A model generated the notes under the pieces. It was not told the DNA's origin, did no database searches, and saw only the letters and a list, made by a program, of their open reading frames with translations. This document shows positions 25,774 through 34,862 of a stretch of DNA of 64,000 nt, in pieces. The stretch's first letter is position 1, and each line of letters opens with the position of its first letter. The translations under genes and the position numbers were made by a program. The stretch comes from JBMOUD01 sp049319665 (lineage in GTDB: Bacteria > Pseudomonadota > Gammaproteobacteria > Enterobacterales > Enterobacteriaceae): assembly GCF_049319665.1 (NCBI RefSeq), contig NZ_JBMOUD010000001.1, positions 310,001 through 374,000 of the forward strand. The letters are read 5' to 3'.

Positions 25774-26664
25774 TTAACGCACCGCGCCACGAGAAAAATA
25801 ACGTTCGACGTAATACTGCAATACCGATAACACGGTGGTGATCACCAGATACCACACAGCCGCCACCATCAGCAGCGGGATCACCTGCTGTGTGCGGTTA
25901 TAGATAACTTGTACGGTGTAAAACAGTTCAGGCATCGACAGCACATAAACAATTGAGGTGCCTTTCGCCAGCCCAATAATTTCATTAAAACCGGTCGGTA
26001 AAATCGCGCGCAGCGCCTGCGGAATAATAATGCGGAAGGTACGGCGATAAGCTGGCAAACCCAATGCCGCTGCGGCTTCATGCTGGCCAGCATCAACGCC
26101 AAGTATCCCGCCGCGAATAATCTCGGCGGTATAAGCTGACTGCACCAGTGATAAACCCAATACCGCGACAGAGAATTGATTTAAGACGTCAACCGTCGAG
26201 TGGGTATAAAAAACCCATGGGGTGAAAGGGATACCCAGCGATAAATTCTCGTACAGGTAGGAGAAGTTGTAGAGAATAATCAGTACCAGCAATAACGGTA
26301 ATGAGCGAAACAGCCAGATATAACCCCAGGCCAGGCTGTTTAATAAATAAGATTGAGACAAGCGGGCCAGCGCCAGCGCGGTACCAAAAATAATCCCGAA
26401 GAGGGTACCAAGCAGAGTTAACAACAGGGTTTTGCCCAATCCTGACAGAATATAGGGGTCAAAAAACCACTGACGGAATACGCCCCATTCCCAGCGCGGG
26501 TTGGTGGCCACCGATTGAATAATCGCCAGCAGTATAAATACTGAAAATATCGCTCCCAGCAGGCGTAACGGATAGCGAGCGGGCACCACCTGCAGTGGTT
26601 CGCTGCTGGCAATATGTACATCACTGGTAGGATGCTGACTATTTGTTGAATTGATCTGACTCAT
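25774..26664 (-). CDS. Amino-acid-type ABC transporter permease
   Basis: Inner-membrane HisM/GlnP-family permease, 296 aa. A soluble N-terminal extension of about 30 residues precedes the first membrane segment (LLGAIFSVFILLAII); further segments follow. The EAA loop that docks the ATPase is clear: RGGILGVDAGQHEAAAALGL then IIPQALRAILP. A single permease gene implies a homodimer. It lies 111 bp upstream of the ATPase gene and is in the same operon as the GNAT and binding-protein genes. Confidence 0.9.
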   Translation of the reverse strand: MSQINSTNSQHPTSDVHIASSEPLQVVPARYPLRLLGAIFSVFILLAIIQSVATNPRWEWGVFRQWFFDPYILSGLGKTLLLTLLGTLFGIIFGTALALARLSQSYLLNSLAWGYIWLFRSLPLLLVLIILYNFSYLYENLSLGIPFTPWVFYTHSTVDVLNQFSVAVLGLSLVQSAYTAEIIRGGILGVDAGQHEAAAALGLPAYRRTFRIIIPQALRAILPTGFNEIIGLAKGTSIVYVLSMPELFYTVQVIYNRTQQVIPLLMVAAVWYLVITTVLSVLQYYVERYFSRGAVR

Positions 26665-26736
26665 AACATTCTCTGGCTGAGTGAGGCGATTAACGCAGCC
26701 AATTGGCGTGCGATCCCTGGATATTGTTGTCGTTGG

Positions 26737-27288
26737 TTATGCGCTGCGCGATAACGGACAACAGGGCTGCAGCTCGGTTTGTTGAAAGGCACTAGCAGGC
26801 TCAACCAGCACTTTGGTAAAGGGTAAGCGTCCGTCGTAAGGCGGCAGCGAATAAACTACCGGGTCTACAGACGTGTCGAAATGAGGTTGGTAGCCTTTTG
26901 ATAAATACAGCGCTACGGCTTCGGGTTGGCGAAAGCCAGTGGTGAGAAACAGCTGCTGATAGCCCTGCTGCAATGCGCGTTTCTCTAGCTCCTGCAATAC
27001 TTTTTGTGCCAGCCCCTGACGACGCAGATGCGATGCGCTCCAGATGCGTTTTAGTTCGGCAGTATTGGCGTTGTAACGCTTGAATGCCCCCATCGCAATG
27101 GGGACGTTTTCACGTAATAACACAATGAATGCGCCATCGGGCGGCGCATATAAAGAAGCGGGTTCAATCTCTGACTTGCCACCGAAATAATCGCCATAAC
27201 GAGAGGCATATTCGGCAAACAGCCCGCTGATAACCGGTGCAATCAGCGGATCGTCAGGTAAGGTTTGAATAAAAATATCGTTGCTCAT
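26737..27288 (-). CDS. GNAT-family N-acetyltransferase
   Basis: Acetyl-CoA-dependent N-acetyltransferase of about 183 aa. The acetyl-CoA binding motif is RRQGLAQKVLQELEKRA, preceded by the beta4 strand AELKRIWSASHL and followed by QLFLTTGFRQPEAVALYLSK with the usual Y-x-x-x-G-Y end. ATG 27288 is preferred (GAGGAT 8 nt upstream); a longer frame to 27357 would run into the binding-protein gene. Placement between binding protein and permease resembles the ytmI/snaB acetyltransferase in organosulfur operons, where S-substituted cysteines are N-acetylated before oxidation; that role is inference. Confidence 0.85.
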   Translation of the reverse strand: MSNDIFIQTLPDDPLIAPVISGLFAEYASRYGDYFGGKSEIEPASLYAPPDGAFIVLLRENVPIAMGAFKRYNANTAELKRIWSASHLRRQGLAQKVLQELEKRALQQGYQQLFLTTGFRQPEAVALYLSKGYQPHFDTSVDPVVYSLPPYDGRLPFTKVLVEPASAFQQTELQPCCPLSRSA

Positions 27289-27298
27289 ACCGCTATCC

Positions 27299-28222
27299 TC
27301 AATCGCCCAAGCCCGGTGGGTTGATTTCTGAATGGCTAATTTTCTCGGACTCTTCACCCCAACGGTCTAACACTTGTAGATAGGTGCCATTGGCAATGGC
27401 GCTATTAAGTGAAGTCTGTACTGCATCAACCAGGCCGGTGCCTTTTTTCAGCGTCACGGCGATATCAGCCGTTTTCGGCCAGCCGCCTGGTACCGTGCCG
27501 ACTAATTTGGTTTTGCCATTTAACTTGGCTTTATAAGCGGCGGTAACATTGGGGCCGAAGGTGGCATCGGCGCGCCCAGATTGCAGCGCCAGAATAATGC
27601 CGGCATCGTCAGGCACATAAAGCGGCTGGAATGGCGCTAAGCCCTTAGCACGGTTCTCTTTATCCCAAGCCAACAAAATCGCCTCTTGGTTGGTGCCGGA
27701 GCCGACCAGAATACGTTTGCCTGCAATATCTGGCGCGCTTTTGATTGAGGTGATTTTACTGTCGCTTTTGACATAGAACGCCACGTTATCTTGGCGATAG
27801 GTGGCAAAGTCGAATTTGGTTTTACGCTCTTTAGTGACGGTAATATTGTAGATAGCCGCATCATATTTTCTGGATGTCACGCCCAGTGGCCAGTCTTCCC
27901 ATGACGCCGGAACCAGTTTTAGCTTCAGCCCCAAACCATCGGCAATCAGGCGGGCAATATCTGCTTCACTACCGATAATCGTTTTATTATCACGTGCATA
28001 TAAACCAAACGGCGGTGCGCTGCCAAATACGGTGACGGCAACGGTAAAAGTACCTGGCTCAACAAATTGATAATTGGCCGGGATCTTAGCAATGGCTTCG
28101 GCGCTTTTTGGTGCATCAACAGGCGTTTCATTTGCGACCAGGTCAATCCCAGGGGCAGCTTGTGCAATAATTGAAAAACTTAATAAAGCGGCGATTGCCG
28201 TTATTTTGGTGCTAAGCATCAT
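27299..28222 (-). CDS. Amino-acid ABC transporter substrate-binding protein, paralog 1
   Basis: Periplasmic type II binding protein (SBP_bac_3 family), about 307 aa. The signal peptide ends IAQA before APGIDLVANETPVDAP. Ligand-pocket family motifs: PPFGLYARDNKTIIGSEADI, LVPASWEDWPLGV, YDAAIYNITVTKERKTKFDF and GSGTNQEAILLAW. It lies 10 bp upstream of the GNAT gene. ATG 28222 (MMLSTK) is chosen because paralog 2 also begins MM; an ATG at 28237 would add five residues. Very close to paralog 2 (28741) and related to paralog 3 (34863). Confidence 0.92.
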   Translation of the reverse strand: MMLSTKITAIAALLSFSIIAQAAPGIDLVANETPVDAPKSAEAIAKIPANYQFVEPGTFTVAVTVFGSAPPFGLYARDNKTIIGSEADIARLIADGLGLKLKLVPASWEDWPLGVTSRKYDAAIYNITVTKERKTKFDFATYRQDNVAFYVKSDSKITSIKSAPDIAGKRILVGSGTNQEAILLAWDKENRAKGLAPFQPLYVPDDAGIILALQSGRADATFGPNVTAAYKAKLNGKTKLVGTVPGGWPKTADIAVTLKKGTGLVDAVQTSLNSAIANGTYLQVLDRWGEESEKISHSEINPPGLGD

Positions 28223-28323
28223 AATGTATTTATCCATACGTATTTATAGGTATATGTTTTGTCTGTATCTATTTTATAGCTGTCTAGCCATCTGCTAATT
28301 CACTATTCATCAGCGGCGTTTTT

Positions 28324-28368
28324 AAGTAAAACAACAAAAATGACTTTTGAAATTGATAAAAAGCAAAT
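28324..28368 (-). promoter_or_regulatory. Shared upstream box, copy 1
   Basis: The 45-bp segment begins (plus strand) AAGTAAAACAACAAAA and ends GATAAAAAGCAAAT. It is nearly identical to segments upstream of the other two binding-protein paralogs (29734-29778, 35865-35909). It lies about 100 bp before this gene's start, so it is a candidate operator/promoter for a common regulator. Confidence 0.65.
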
Positions 28369-28533
28369 AAGGGGAGAAGTCGAAAGTTAAGAGCGGAATA
28401 GTAAGTTGAAAGAGAATAAGTAGATTATATCGATTGAATCATTAGATAAAAATTAGCAAAGTTAGCCATGATTTTATATGTAGGCTTAGTGTTTGAGATG
28501 TAGGAATAAGACTTTCATCTATTAATCTTTATC

Positions 28534-28708
28534 TATACCAAAAATAATTGGAGTTGCCTCAAGGCGGCAAGGGAATGACAAATCAGTCTGGAACTGATTT
28601 GAACAGCGCTTTGCGCTGGCCCGCAGGGTGAGCCCCAACGGGGCGAGGCCCACGGATGGGCCGAGTAACGTAGCCAACGCAGAAGCAACTTCAAGTATGA
28701 CGGGTATA
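28534..28708. repeat. MITE-like intergenic repeat with terminal inverted repeats
   Basis: Element of 175 bp bounded by TATACC...GGAGTTGC on the left and GCAACTTC...GGGTATA on the right; the 24-bp ends are imperfect inverted repeats (18 of 24). The interior is a row of stems: CAAATCAGT/ACTGATTTG, AGCGC/GCGCT, GCCCC/GGGGC and GGCCCA/TGGGCC. It has no coding potential. Ends of this kind are familiar from dispersed repeats in yersiniae and other enterobacteria; the exact family name is uncertain. Confidence 0.75.
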
Positions 28709-28740
28709 TATTGCTCAGGCCCATCCATGGGCCTCAACCA

Positions 28741-29664
28741 TTAATCCCCTAATCCTGGTGGGTTAATTTGTGAATGGTCGATTTTTTCTGCCTCTTCACC
28801 CCAGCGATCTAATACTTGCAGGTAAGTACCGTTAGCAATGGTGTTATTTAGCGCTGCTTGCACGGCATTTACCAACCCAGTGCCTTTTTTCAGCGTCACG
28901 GCAATATCGGCAGTTTTCGGCCAGCCGCCGGGTACTAAGCCCACTAATTTTATTTTCCCGGTTAGCTTGGCTTTATAGGCCGAGGTGGCATTGGGGGCAA
29001 AGATAGCATCGGCTCGTCCTGATTGTATCGCCAGCGTGGCAGCGGCATCATCGGTGACATAAAGCGGCTCGAATGGCGCTAAGCCCTTGGCGCGGTTCTC
29101 TTTATCCCAGGCTAACAAAATCGCCTCTTGGTTGGTGCCGGAGCCGACCAGAATACGTTTGCCAGCAATATCGGGGGCGTGGGTCATCGAGGTAATTTTG
29201 CTGTCACTTTTAACGTAAAACGCAATGTTATCCTGGCGATAAGTGGCAAAATCAAACTTGGTTTTACGCTCTTTGGTCACCGTAATATTAAAGAACGCGG
29301 CATCATATTTGCCGGACGTAACGCCCAGCGGCCAGTCTTCCCAAGCGGCGGGCACCAGTTTTAATTTCAGCCCCAAACTGTCGGCTACCAGACGGGCGAT
29401 ATCCGCTTCGCTGCCGATCACCGTTTTATTGTCGCGGGCATATAAACCAAACGGTGGGGCACTGCCAATCAGTGTGACAGCGGCGGTAAAGGTACCCGGT
29501 TCGACAAAATGGTAATTGGCCGGAATTTTGGCAATCGCTTCGGGGCTTGGTGGCGTATGGAGTGGTGTTTCATTGGCAATCAGGTCAATACCCGGTGCCG
29601 CCTGTACCATGATTGAAAAACCTAATAATGCGACAGCTGCCGTTATTTTCGTACTTATCATCAT
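28741..29664 (-). CDS. Amino-acid ABC transporter substrate-binding protein, paralog 2
   Basis: SBP_bac_3-family periplasmic binding protein, 307 aa, highly similar to paralog 1 over its full length (same GSGTNQEAILLAWDKENRAK stretch, same PPGLGD end). The signal peptide ends MVQA before APGIDLIANETPL. It has its own upstream box (29734-29778) and lies divergent from the flavin monooxygenase gene. A repeat element separates it from paralog 1, so the pair looks like a tandem duplication including the promoter. It probably feeds the same permease with a different ligand range. Confidence 0.92.
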   Translation of the reverse strand: MMISTKITAAVALLGFSIMVQAAPGIDLIANETPLHTPPSPEAIAKIPANYHFVEPGTFTAAVTLIGSAPPFGLYARDNKTVIGSEADIARLVADSLGLKLKLVPAAWEDWPLGVTSGKYDAAFFNITVTKERKTKFDFATYRQDNIAFYVKSDSKITSMTHAPDIAGKRILVGSGTNQEAILLAWDKENRAKGLAPFEPLYVTDDAAATLAIQSGRADAIFAPNATSAYKAKLTGKIKLVGLVPGGWPKTADIAVTLKKGTGLVNAVQAALNNTIANGTYLQVLDRWGEEAEKIDHSQINPPGLGD

Positions 29665-29733
29665 ATTATTATTTATCCTTGTTTTTTACGCCTCTGACTG
29701 TGTGTAATTTCACTATTGGGCAGTGAATAGATG

Positions 29734-29778
29734 AAGTAAAACAACAAAAGTGATTTTTAAAACCGATAAAAAGCAAAT
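29734..29778 (-). promoter_or_regulatory. Shared upstream box, copy 2
   Basis: Begins AAGTAAAACAACAAAA and ends GATAAAAAGCAAAT on the plus strand, 45 bp, 70 bp before the paralog 2 start. It also lies 175 bp upstream of the divergent monooxygenase start and could serve both. TTCACTATT occurs beyond it, as in copy 1. Confidence 0.65.
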
Positions 29779-29952
29779 GAGATTATTCATCTCTAAATAA
29801 ACAGAAGTGTAATAGATGTCGATGATGTTTTTATGCCAATCAATTCATTAGATGAAGAGTGGCAAAGCTATCAATAATTTTATATTTAGCTTAACTGTTA
29901 TTTTGTGAAAACCTGAAGCTATAAGTTATCACTATTCTATGGATGAAATAAC

Positions 29953-31275
29953 ATGAGTAAAAAGCGCATTAAATTCGGTTTGATGTTGCAGGGTGCGGGT
30001 GGTCATATGAATTCCTGGCGTCATGAAAAAGTGCCTGCTGATGCCAGCGTAAACTTTGACTATTACCGTGAATTAGCCCAAGCGGCAGAAGCGGCCAGTT
30101 TTGATTTTTTGTTCATTGCTGACGGTCTGCATATTAATGAAAAATCATTACCGCATTTCCTCAATCGCTTCGAGCCGGTAGCGCTGCTCTCGTCATTGGC
30201 TAGCGTGACCAAACAAATTGGTCTGGCTGGCACTATTTCTACCTCTTATAGCGATCCTTTCACGATTGCGCGCCAGCTCGCCAGCCTCGATAACATCAGT
30301 AATGGTCGTGCCGGATGGAATGTAGTGACGTCACCGTTGGCCGGGTCGGCGCTGAACTTTGGTAAGGCGCACCCAGAACATTCGCTGCGTTATAAAATCG
30401 CTGAAGAATATATTCATGTGGTGCAGGGATTATGGGACTCTTGGGAGGATGACGCCTTAATCCGCGATAGAGAAAGCGGGGTGTTCTTTGACGCCGCCAA
30501 ACTGCATAAGCTTAACCACCAAGGGCAGTTCTTCTCGGTAGAAGGGCCGTTAAATATCAAACGCTCATCACAGGGCCAGCCGGTGATCTTCCAGGCAGGC
30601 GCATCGGATGCGGGCATTACCTTGGCGGGGAAATCTGCCGACGCAGTATTCACTAATTCTCGTAACCTAGAGGAAGCCAAAGCCTATGCTGAAAAATTGC
30701 AGGCCGAGGTGGCTAAGAACGGTCGTCAGCCGGTAGGTATTTATCCGGGATTCAGCCCGATTGTTGGCGCGACCGAAGCCGAGGCCGAAGAGAAATATCG
30801 TTATCTGCTGTCGCTGATTTCCGAAGAAGATGCGCTGGCCTATCTTGGACGTTTCTTCGATCATCATGACTTCTCACAATATCCGCTGGACGGCCCGTTC
30901 CCGGAGTTGGGAGATTTAGGTCAAAACACCTTCCGCTCGAATACCGATCAGATAAAACGTCAGGCGAAAGAGCAGAACCTCACCCTGCGCGAAGTCGCTT
31001 TCGAAGCCACCTTCTCACGCGGCGAGTTCTTCGGCACGCCGGAACAAGTCGCCGATAAACTGATTAGCTGGGTAGAAGAAGGTAATGTCAGCGGCTTCAT
31101 CATCAACGGCCCGGTACTTACCGAAGCCCTAGACGATATCGTCCGCTGGGTACTGCCAGTCCTACAGCAACGCGGCTACTGGTCGCCAGACAACGATTCA
31201 AAAACGCTGCGAGAAAGACTAGAACTGCCGTTTAAGCAGAACCGCTACACGAAAGTGGCGACTATTACTGCGTAA
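29953..31275 (+). CDS. FMN-dependent monooxygenase, NtaA/SnaA/DszA (CmoJ-like) family
   Basis: Bacterial luciferase-like monooxygenase of 440 aa using reduced FMN supplied by a separate reductase. It has the TIM-barrel motifs of the NtaA/SnaA/DszA branch: GGHMNSWRHEKVPADASVNF near the start, NISNGRAGWNVVTSP, VIFQAGASDAG and GTPEQVADKLISWVEEG. Length matches B. subtilis CmoJ (YtnJ), which oxidises N-acetyl-S-alkylcysteine. The neighbouring GNAT and amino-acid transporter genes support an organosulfur role, but nitrilotriacetate- or sulfone-type substrates are also known in the family. It lies divergent from binding-protein paralog 2. Downstream is a dead IS. Confidence 0.88.
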   Translation: MSKKRIKFGLMLQGAGGHMNSWRHEKVPADASVNFDYYRELAQAAEAASFDFLFIADGLHINEKSLPHFLNRFEPVALLSSLASVTKQIGLAGTISTSYSDPFTIARQLASLDNISNGRAGWNVVTSPLAGSALNFGKAHPEHSLRYKIAEEYIHVVQGLWDSWEDDALIRDRESGVFFDAAKLHKLNHQGQFFSVEGPLNIKRSSQGQPVIFQAGASDAGITLAGKSADAVFTNSRNLEEAKAYAEKLQAEVAKNGRQPVGIYPGFSPIVGATEAEAEEKYRYLLSLISEEDALAYLGRFFDHHDFSQYPLDGPFPELGDLGQNTFRSNTDQIKRQAKEQNLTLREVAFEATFSRGEFFGTPEQVADKLISWVEEGNVSGFIINGPVLTEALDDIVRWVLPVLQQRGYWSPDNDSKTLRERLELPFKQNRYTKVATITA

Positions 31276-31463
31276 ACCCGTCGGGCTTTTGCTATTACTC
31301 ATATGGCGATTGTGCAGGTGCGGTCGCTTATCACTAAAAGGGAATATATCAGCCTTGCCGAATGTGCCCGGCAAGGGTTTTAAGGCGGAAATTTTGGGGG
31401 GCCGCCTTTGCACTGAACTCCAGATCTTGGATCTTTTTATCCATGATCTGGCGGTTCAATACC

Positions 31464-31735
31464 ATGAAGCATCCTTTTTCAATCCGCCTCGCTGCGGTTC
31501 AGCATTACCTTTCAGGAAAGGCCACTCTGCAAGAAACAGCACGTCAATTCAGCGTAGGCAAATCCCCCCTCAGTCGCTGACTCCGAGCCTTCCGCCGTCA
31601 AGGCGAGGCTGGACGGGAGCACCGCCTCTCCAGGACTTATACTCCTGAGTTCAGGCTCCGCGTCGTTCACTATGTCATTAAAAACAGATTCAGTAGTGCT
31701 GATGCTTCTGCCCATTCGTCTTCAGTCGCCTGAAA
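31464..31735 (+). pseudogene. IS3-family orfA, nonsense-interrupted
   Basis: Begins MKHPFSIRLAAVQHYLSGKA, a helix-turn-helix transposase OrfA start, continues LQETARQFSVGKSPLSR, then has TGA where Trp (TGG) is expected, and continues in frame as LRAFRRQGEAGREHRLSRTY and TPEFRLRVVHYVIKNRFSSA before running into the deletion junction. Confidence 0.85.
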
Positions 31736-31888
31736 GCAGATATGTATCACCGTAAAAAGTATGACTCTGCCGCGGCCTTAAAGCGTGACATTGTAGACTA
31801 TATCCATTATTACAATACAGAACGCATTAGCCTGAAAGTCGGTGGAATGAGCCCGGTAGAATACCGGACTCAGACAGAAAAACAGTAA
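31720..31888 (+). pseudogene. IS3-family orfB, C-terminal fragment
   Basis: Encodes the last part of the DDE transposase: FSRLKADMYHRKKYDSAAAL, RDIVDYIHYYNTERISLKVG and MSPVEYRTQTEKQ, ending at TAA 31886-31888. The catalytic DDE residues lie in the missing part, so it is inactive. Confidence 0.88.
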
Positions 31889-31942
31889 AAAATAGAGGTC
31901 CAACTTTTGGAGTTCAGTGCACCTTACACTCCCTAAAAAGAC

Positions 31943-33634
31943 TTAAACTTGCCAGAACTTTCTCTTGCTGGTTTTACCGACTCCGGCGTTGAAGCTGTTG
32001 GTCGGGTCAAGCTGCTGCATATGCTGCTCGTAGTCAGGCGAGGCGTGATACAAATGGCCAACATTGTGCTCAGCTGGGTACTTCGCGCCGCGCGTTTCAA
32101 CATATTCTAACACGCCGTGTTTAAAGGCTATCGGGTCATAGCCAGGTTTGAGGATGTAATCCTGGTGGTTGACGAAGCAGAAGAAGTGTCCGCAGCATGA
32201 CTCCAGCAATACCTGCTGCTGTAAATGGGGCGGTAATTTCAGCCGCCATTGACGGTCGTTGGAGCGTAAGGCCACGTCGAACGCCACAAGCCGCTGGTTT
32301 ATATCGAGACCTTTACCTTCGCAATAATAGACGGTGCAGGCACCGACGCCGAAGCGAATCAAAAACGCATTCTTCTCTTCGTCGCTGTTACATTCAAAGA
32401 ACTTACCCTGCCGACTGGTAAAAAAACTCGTCAAAAGCGCTTTCAGCTCCGGCGCATCTTTTTGCTCGGTTTTCAACATCAGGTGATGCTCAAACCGATA
32501 GTGAAAATCCATGATCCTCGGTTCAACGCCGTCTGGCGTGAATCGGTTATACAGCTGGATTAGACTGTCAAACGCATGGTTAGGCAAGATTGGGATGGCG
32601 CGAACTATTTTATCAATCTGGTTTTTCTGCGCGAACATCTGTGGGATCTTATCGGCGCCTTGTTTGCCGATGGCTTTATACACGTGTTTGGCATAACGAA
32701 TGGTTAAATCGAATGCCTGACGATGGATATATTCGGCCTGCAACGGCGAGGCTCTGAGGTTTTTGAGCAAGAAACGACGCAGCTCGACCAGCTCGCTTTC
32801 ATCATTCGCCCCGATATAAAACGTGGTGGTGCCACGACTGCTTTCAAAGGTTGGCAGGCGTACTGAGAATACCGCAAGTTTGCCACTGGAACCGGCGCTT
32901 TCGTGAAGATAATCGGGGTTGCCGTTGAAGCGCGTGGGCTGGTCGGAGTCGACATTGCGCAGCTTTTTCTCATAATCATCTGCCCAGATCCGCCCTTGCC
33001 AGTCCGCCGCGTCGCCTGTGGTATATTTTTTGCTGACAAGATTACCTAAGATCTCTTCGGGCGTCTCGCCCAGCTCAATGCCTAGATGGTTCACTAACTG
33101 CAACTGACCCTGTTCATCGATAGCGGCGTAAAGCGATTTTTCAGTAAAAGCTGGCCCGCGTCGAATCAGCGAACCACCGGAATTATTGCAGATGCCACCA
33201 ATCACCGACGCGCCAATGCAGGATGAACCAATCACCGAATGTGGCTCGCGGTGAAAAGGTTTCAGCGCATTTTCTAGCTCTGTCAGCGTGGTACCAGGGA
33301 ATGCCAGTATCTGGTTGGCATCATCCAATAGGTGCAAACCGTTAATCTTGCGTGTGCTGATAATCACTATGTCACGGTCGTAATCGTTGCCGTCCGGGGT
33401 CGAACCGCCGGTGACGCCGGTGTTGGAGGCCTGCATCAGAATTATCACGTTATGGGCAACGCATACTTTCAGCAGTTGCCACATTTCCATCAGTGAGTTT
33501 GGTAGCACCACGGCCAGCGCCTCGCCCTTGCCGACACGAAATCCTTTGGTGTAGGGCACCTTGTCGTTGGCTTTGGTTAGTACATGGCTAGTTCCGACCA
33601 CATCTTTCAATTGATTTATCAGAGGGATATTCAT
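31943..33634 (-). CDS. dld: Quinone-dependent D-lactate dehydrogenase
   Basis: Peripheral membrane FAD flavoprotein of 563 aa that oxidises D-lactate to pyruvate and feeds electrons to quinone; E. coli Dld is about 571 aa and closely similar. FAD-binding PCMH domain: VVLPNSLMEMWQLLKVCVAH, QASNTGVTGGSTPDGNDYDR, SVIGSSCIGASVIGGICNNS. The C-terminal D-lactate dehydrogenase membrane-binding domain follows from about residue 270. The dead IS lies 18 bp beyond its stop. A LysR gene is divergent at 33868 and may or may not regulate it. Confidence 0.96.
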   Translation of the reverse strand: MNIPLINQLKDVVGTSHVLTKANDKVPYTKGFRVGKGEALAVVLPNSLMEMWQLLKVCVAHNVIILMQASNTGVTGGSTPDGNDYDRDIVIISTRKINGLHLLDDANQILAFPGTTLTELENALKPFHREPHSVIGSSCIGASVIGGICNNSGGSLIRRGPAFTEKSLYAAIDEQGQLQLVNHLGIELGETPEEILGNLVSKKYTTGDAADWQGRIWADDYEKKLRNVDSDQPTRFNGNPDYLHESAGSSGKLAVFSVRLPTFESSRGTTTFYIGANDESELVELRRFLLKNLRASPLQAEYIHRQAFDLTIRYAKHVYKAIGKQGADKIPQMFAQKNQIDKIVRAIPILPNHAFDSLIQLYNRFTPDGVEPRIMDFHYRFEHHLMLKTEQKDAPELKALLTSFFTSRQGKFFECNSDEEKNAFLIRFGVGACTVYYCEGKGLDINQRLVAFDVALRSNDRQWRLKLPPHLQQQVLLESCCGHFFCFVNHQDYILKPGYDPIAFKHGVLEYVETRGAKYPAEHNVGHLYHASPDYEQHMQQLDPTNSFNAGVGKTSKRKFWQV

Positions 33635-33867
33635 AGCAAGTGCTCATTGTAGATTAAGAACCAAAATAGGGGGCAGCGGCAAAGGAATGTGTGCGTCATG
33701 AGGGGCGTCATCATCTCCTTGCCATTAACTAAAGAGTCTAGGGAAGTGGCGAAGGACAAACCAATATTTTATGACTAGTGTTTGCAGACGAAAAAAATAT
33801 TGCTTAGCACAAACTCAGGATATGCTTTTTAGTTCTGGAGTTTGCCAAGAGTTGCAGGAGAAACATT
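33635..33867. promoter_or_regulatory. Divergent dld / lysR-type intergenic region
   Basis: 233 bp with promoters for both genes. LysR-type regulators usually bind such intervals at T-N11-A sites; none stands out clearly by eye. TTGCAGGAGAAACATT precedes the LysR start, with AGGAG as ribosome-binding site. Confidence 0.35.
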
Positions 33868-34761
33868 ATGGAGCTTCGCCAACTACGTTATTTTTTGGCT
33901 GTCGCCGAACACCTTCATTTCTCACTCGCTGCTGAGAAAATAGGTATCGCTCAGCCGCCACTTAGCCAGCAGATTTTGAAACTGGAGCGGGAGGTTGGAA
34001 CCGCTTTGTTTATTCGCCACGCACGCCGTGTCGAACTCACTGATGCAGGGAAAATACTGCAGGAGAACGCCAGGACAATCATCGCTGAAACCGAGCGGGC
34101 GTTAGTGCAGGTAAAATTGGCCGCGCGGGGAGAAACGGGAAAACTCTCGATTGGATTTGCAGGCTCAACAGTTTTCCACTCACTGGTAGCGAAAATGATG
34201 CGCGAATTTAGGCAGCGCTACGCAGGTGTCGAGATCAAACCCGAAGAGAGCAGCAGTACTGCGCTGGTGCAAAAAGTCATGGAGGGGCAGCTCGATTGCG
34301 CGTTTGTTCGTTTGCCGCTTAATTGTCATGACTTACAGACGGCGGTCTTGGTGGAAGAAGATATGCTAGCAGTACTGCCTGCAGATCATCCGCTTGGTGA
34401 AACTGCTGAGGTAAATTTGAGCCAGCTGGCTCTTGAACCATTGGTGTTATTCCCAAGGCCCATTGGGCCGAGTATTTATGACCGTATTCTGAACGCTTGT
34501 GCGGAATCTGGCTTCTCGCCGCATATTGCACTGGAATCACCACAGCTCTCCTCTGCTATTAATATGGTGGCGGCGGGGTTTGGCATCACGCTTATCCCTC
34601 GTTCGATTTGTCAGATTCAGTCGCAAGGGGTAACTTATCATCGCGTTGTCAATCAAATGCTCAATACCACTATCGCACTGGTCTACAGGCCGCGAGAAAA
34701 GTCGCTGGCGGTGCTGAATTTTGTAAAGGCACTACATCAGACTTTAAATGTAGAAAAGTGA
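33868..34761 (+). CDS. LysR-family transcriptional regulator
   Basis: Regulator of 297 aa with a canonical N-terminal helix-turn-helix (MELRQLRYFLAVAEHLHFSL, AAEKIGIAQPPLSQQILKLE) and a C-terminal type II periplasmic-binding-like effector domain from about residue 90. It is closest in flavour to the BenM/CatM/CbbR-like branch (RHARRVELTDAGKILQENAR). Divergent from dld and convergent with binding-protein paralog 3, so its targets could be dld or the organosulfur-like genes; not decided by sequence. Confidence 0.9.
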   Translation: MELRQLRYFLAVAEHLHFSLAAEKIGIAQPPLSQQILKLEREVGTALFIRHARRVELTDAGKILQENARTIIAETERALVQVKLAARGETGKLSIGFAGSTVFHSLVAKMMREFRQRYAGVEIKPEESSSTALVQKVMEGQLDCAFVRLPLNCHDLQTAVLVEEDMLAVLPADHPLGETAEVNLSQLALEPLVLFPRPIGPSIYDRILNACAESGFSPHIALESPQLSSAINMVAAGFGITLIPRSICQIQSQGVTYHRVVNQMLNTTIALVYRPREKSLAVLNFVKALHQTLNVEK

Positions 34762-34778
34762 ACTTTTAAGTGTGCGCT

Positions 34779-34805
34779 AAGATGTACGTGATGGTTGTAC
34801 ATCTT
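34779..34805. terminator. Hairpin between convergent genes
   Basis: AAGATGTAC and GTACATCTT form a perfect 9-bp stem with a 9-nt loop between the LysR gene and paralog 3. It is GC-poor and lacks a strong U-tract, so it is a modest terminator candidate. Confidence 0.5.
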
Positions 34806-34862
34806 CAAAGAGGCGTATGGTATGCAGGCAATAAAATTTTCCAACGTCATTGAAACAGCACC

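Larger units (their letters stand above)
31405..31925 (+). mobile_element. Decayed IS3-family insertion sequence with target duplication
   Basis: Left end TGCACTGAACTCCA at 31409 and right end TGGAGTTCAGTGCA finishing at 31921 are perfect 14-bp inverted repeats with TG...CA termini. Beyond them CCTT is repeated (31405-31408 and 31922-31925), a likely 4-bp target duplication. Only about 513 bp remain of an element that should be about 1.2-1.4 kb: most of orfB is deleted. It inserted between the monooxygenase gene and dld. Confidence 0.85.

Noticed and set aside
31289..31648. 119-codon frame across the monooxygenase downstream region
   Set aside because: It crosses the left IS end and uses the wrong frame for orfA; the IS remnants explain the sequence.
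34821..34862. Short protein-like start MQAIKFSNVIETAP
   Set aside because: Resembles the beginning of an alcohol dehydrogenase but runs at once into the antisense of binding-protein paralog 3 and stops; too short to support.
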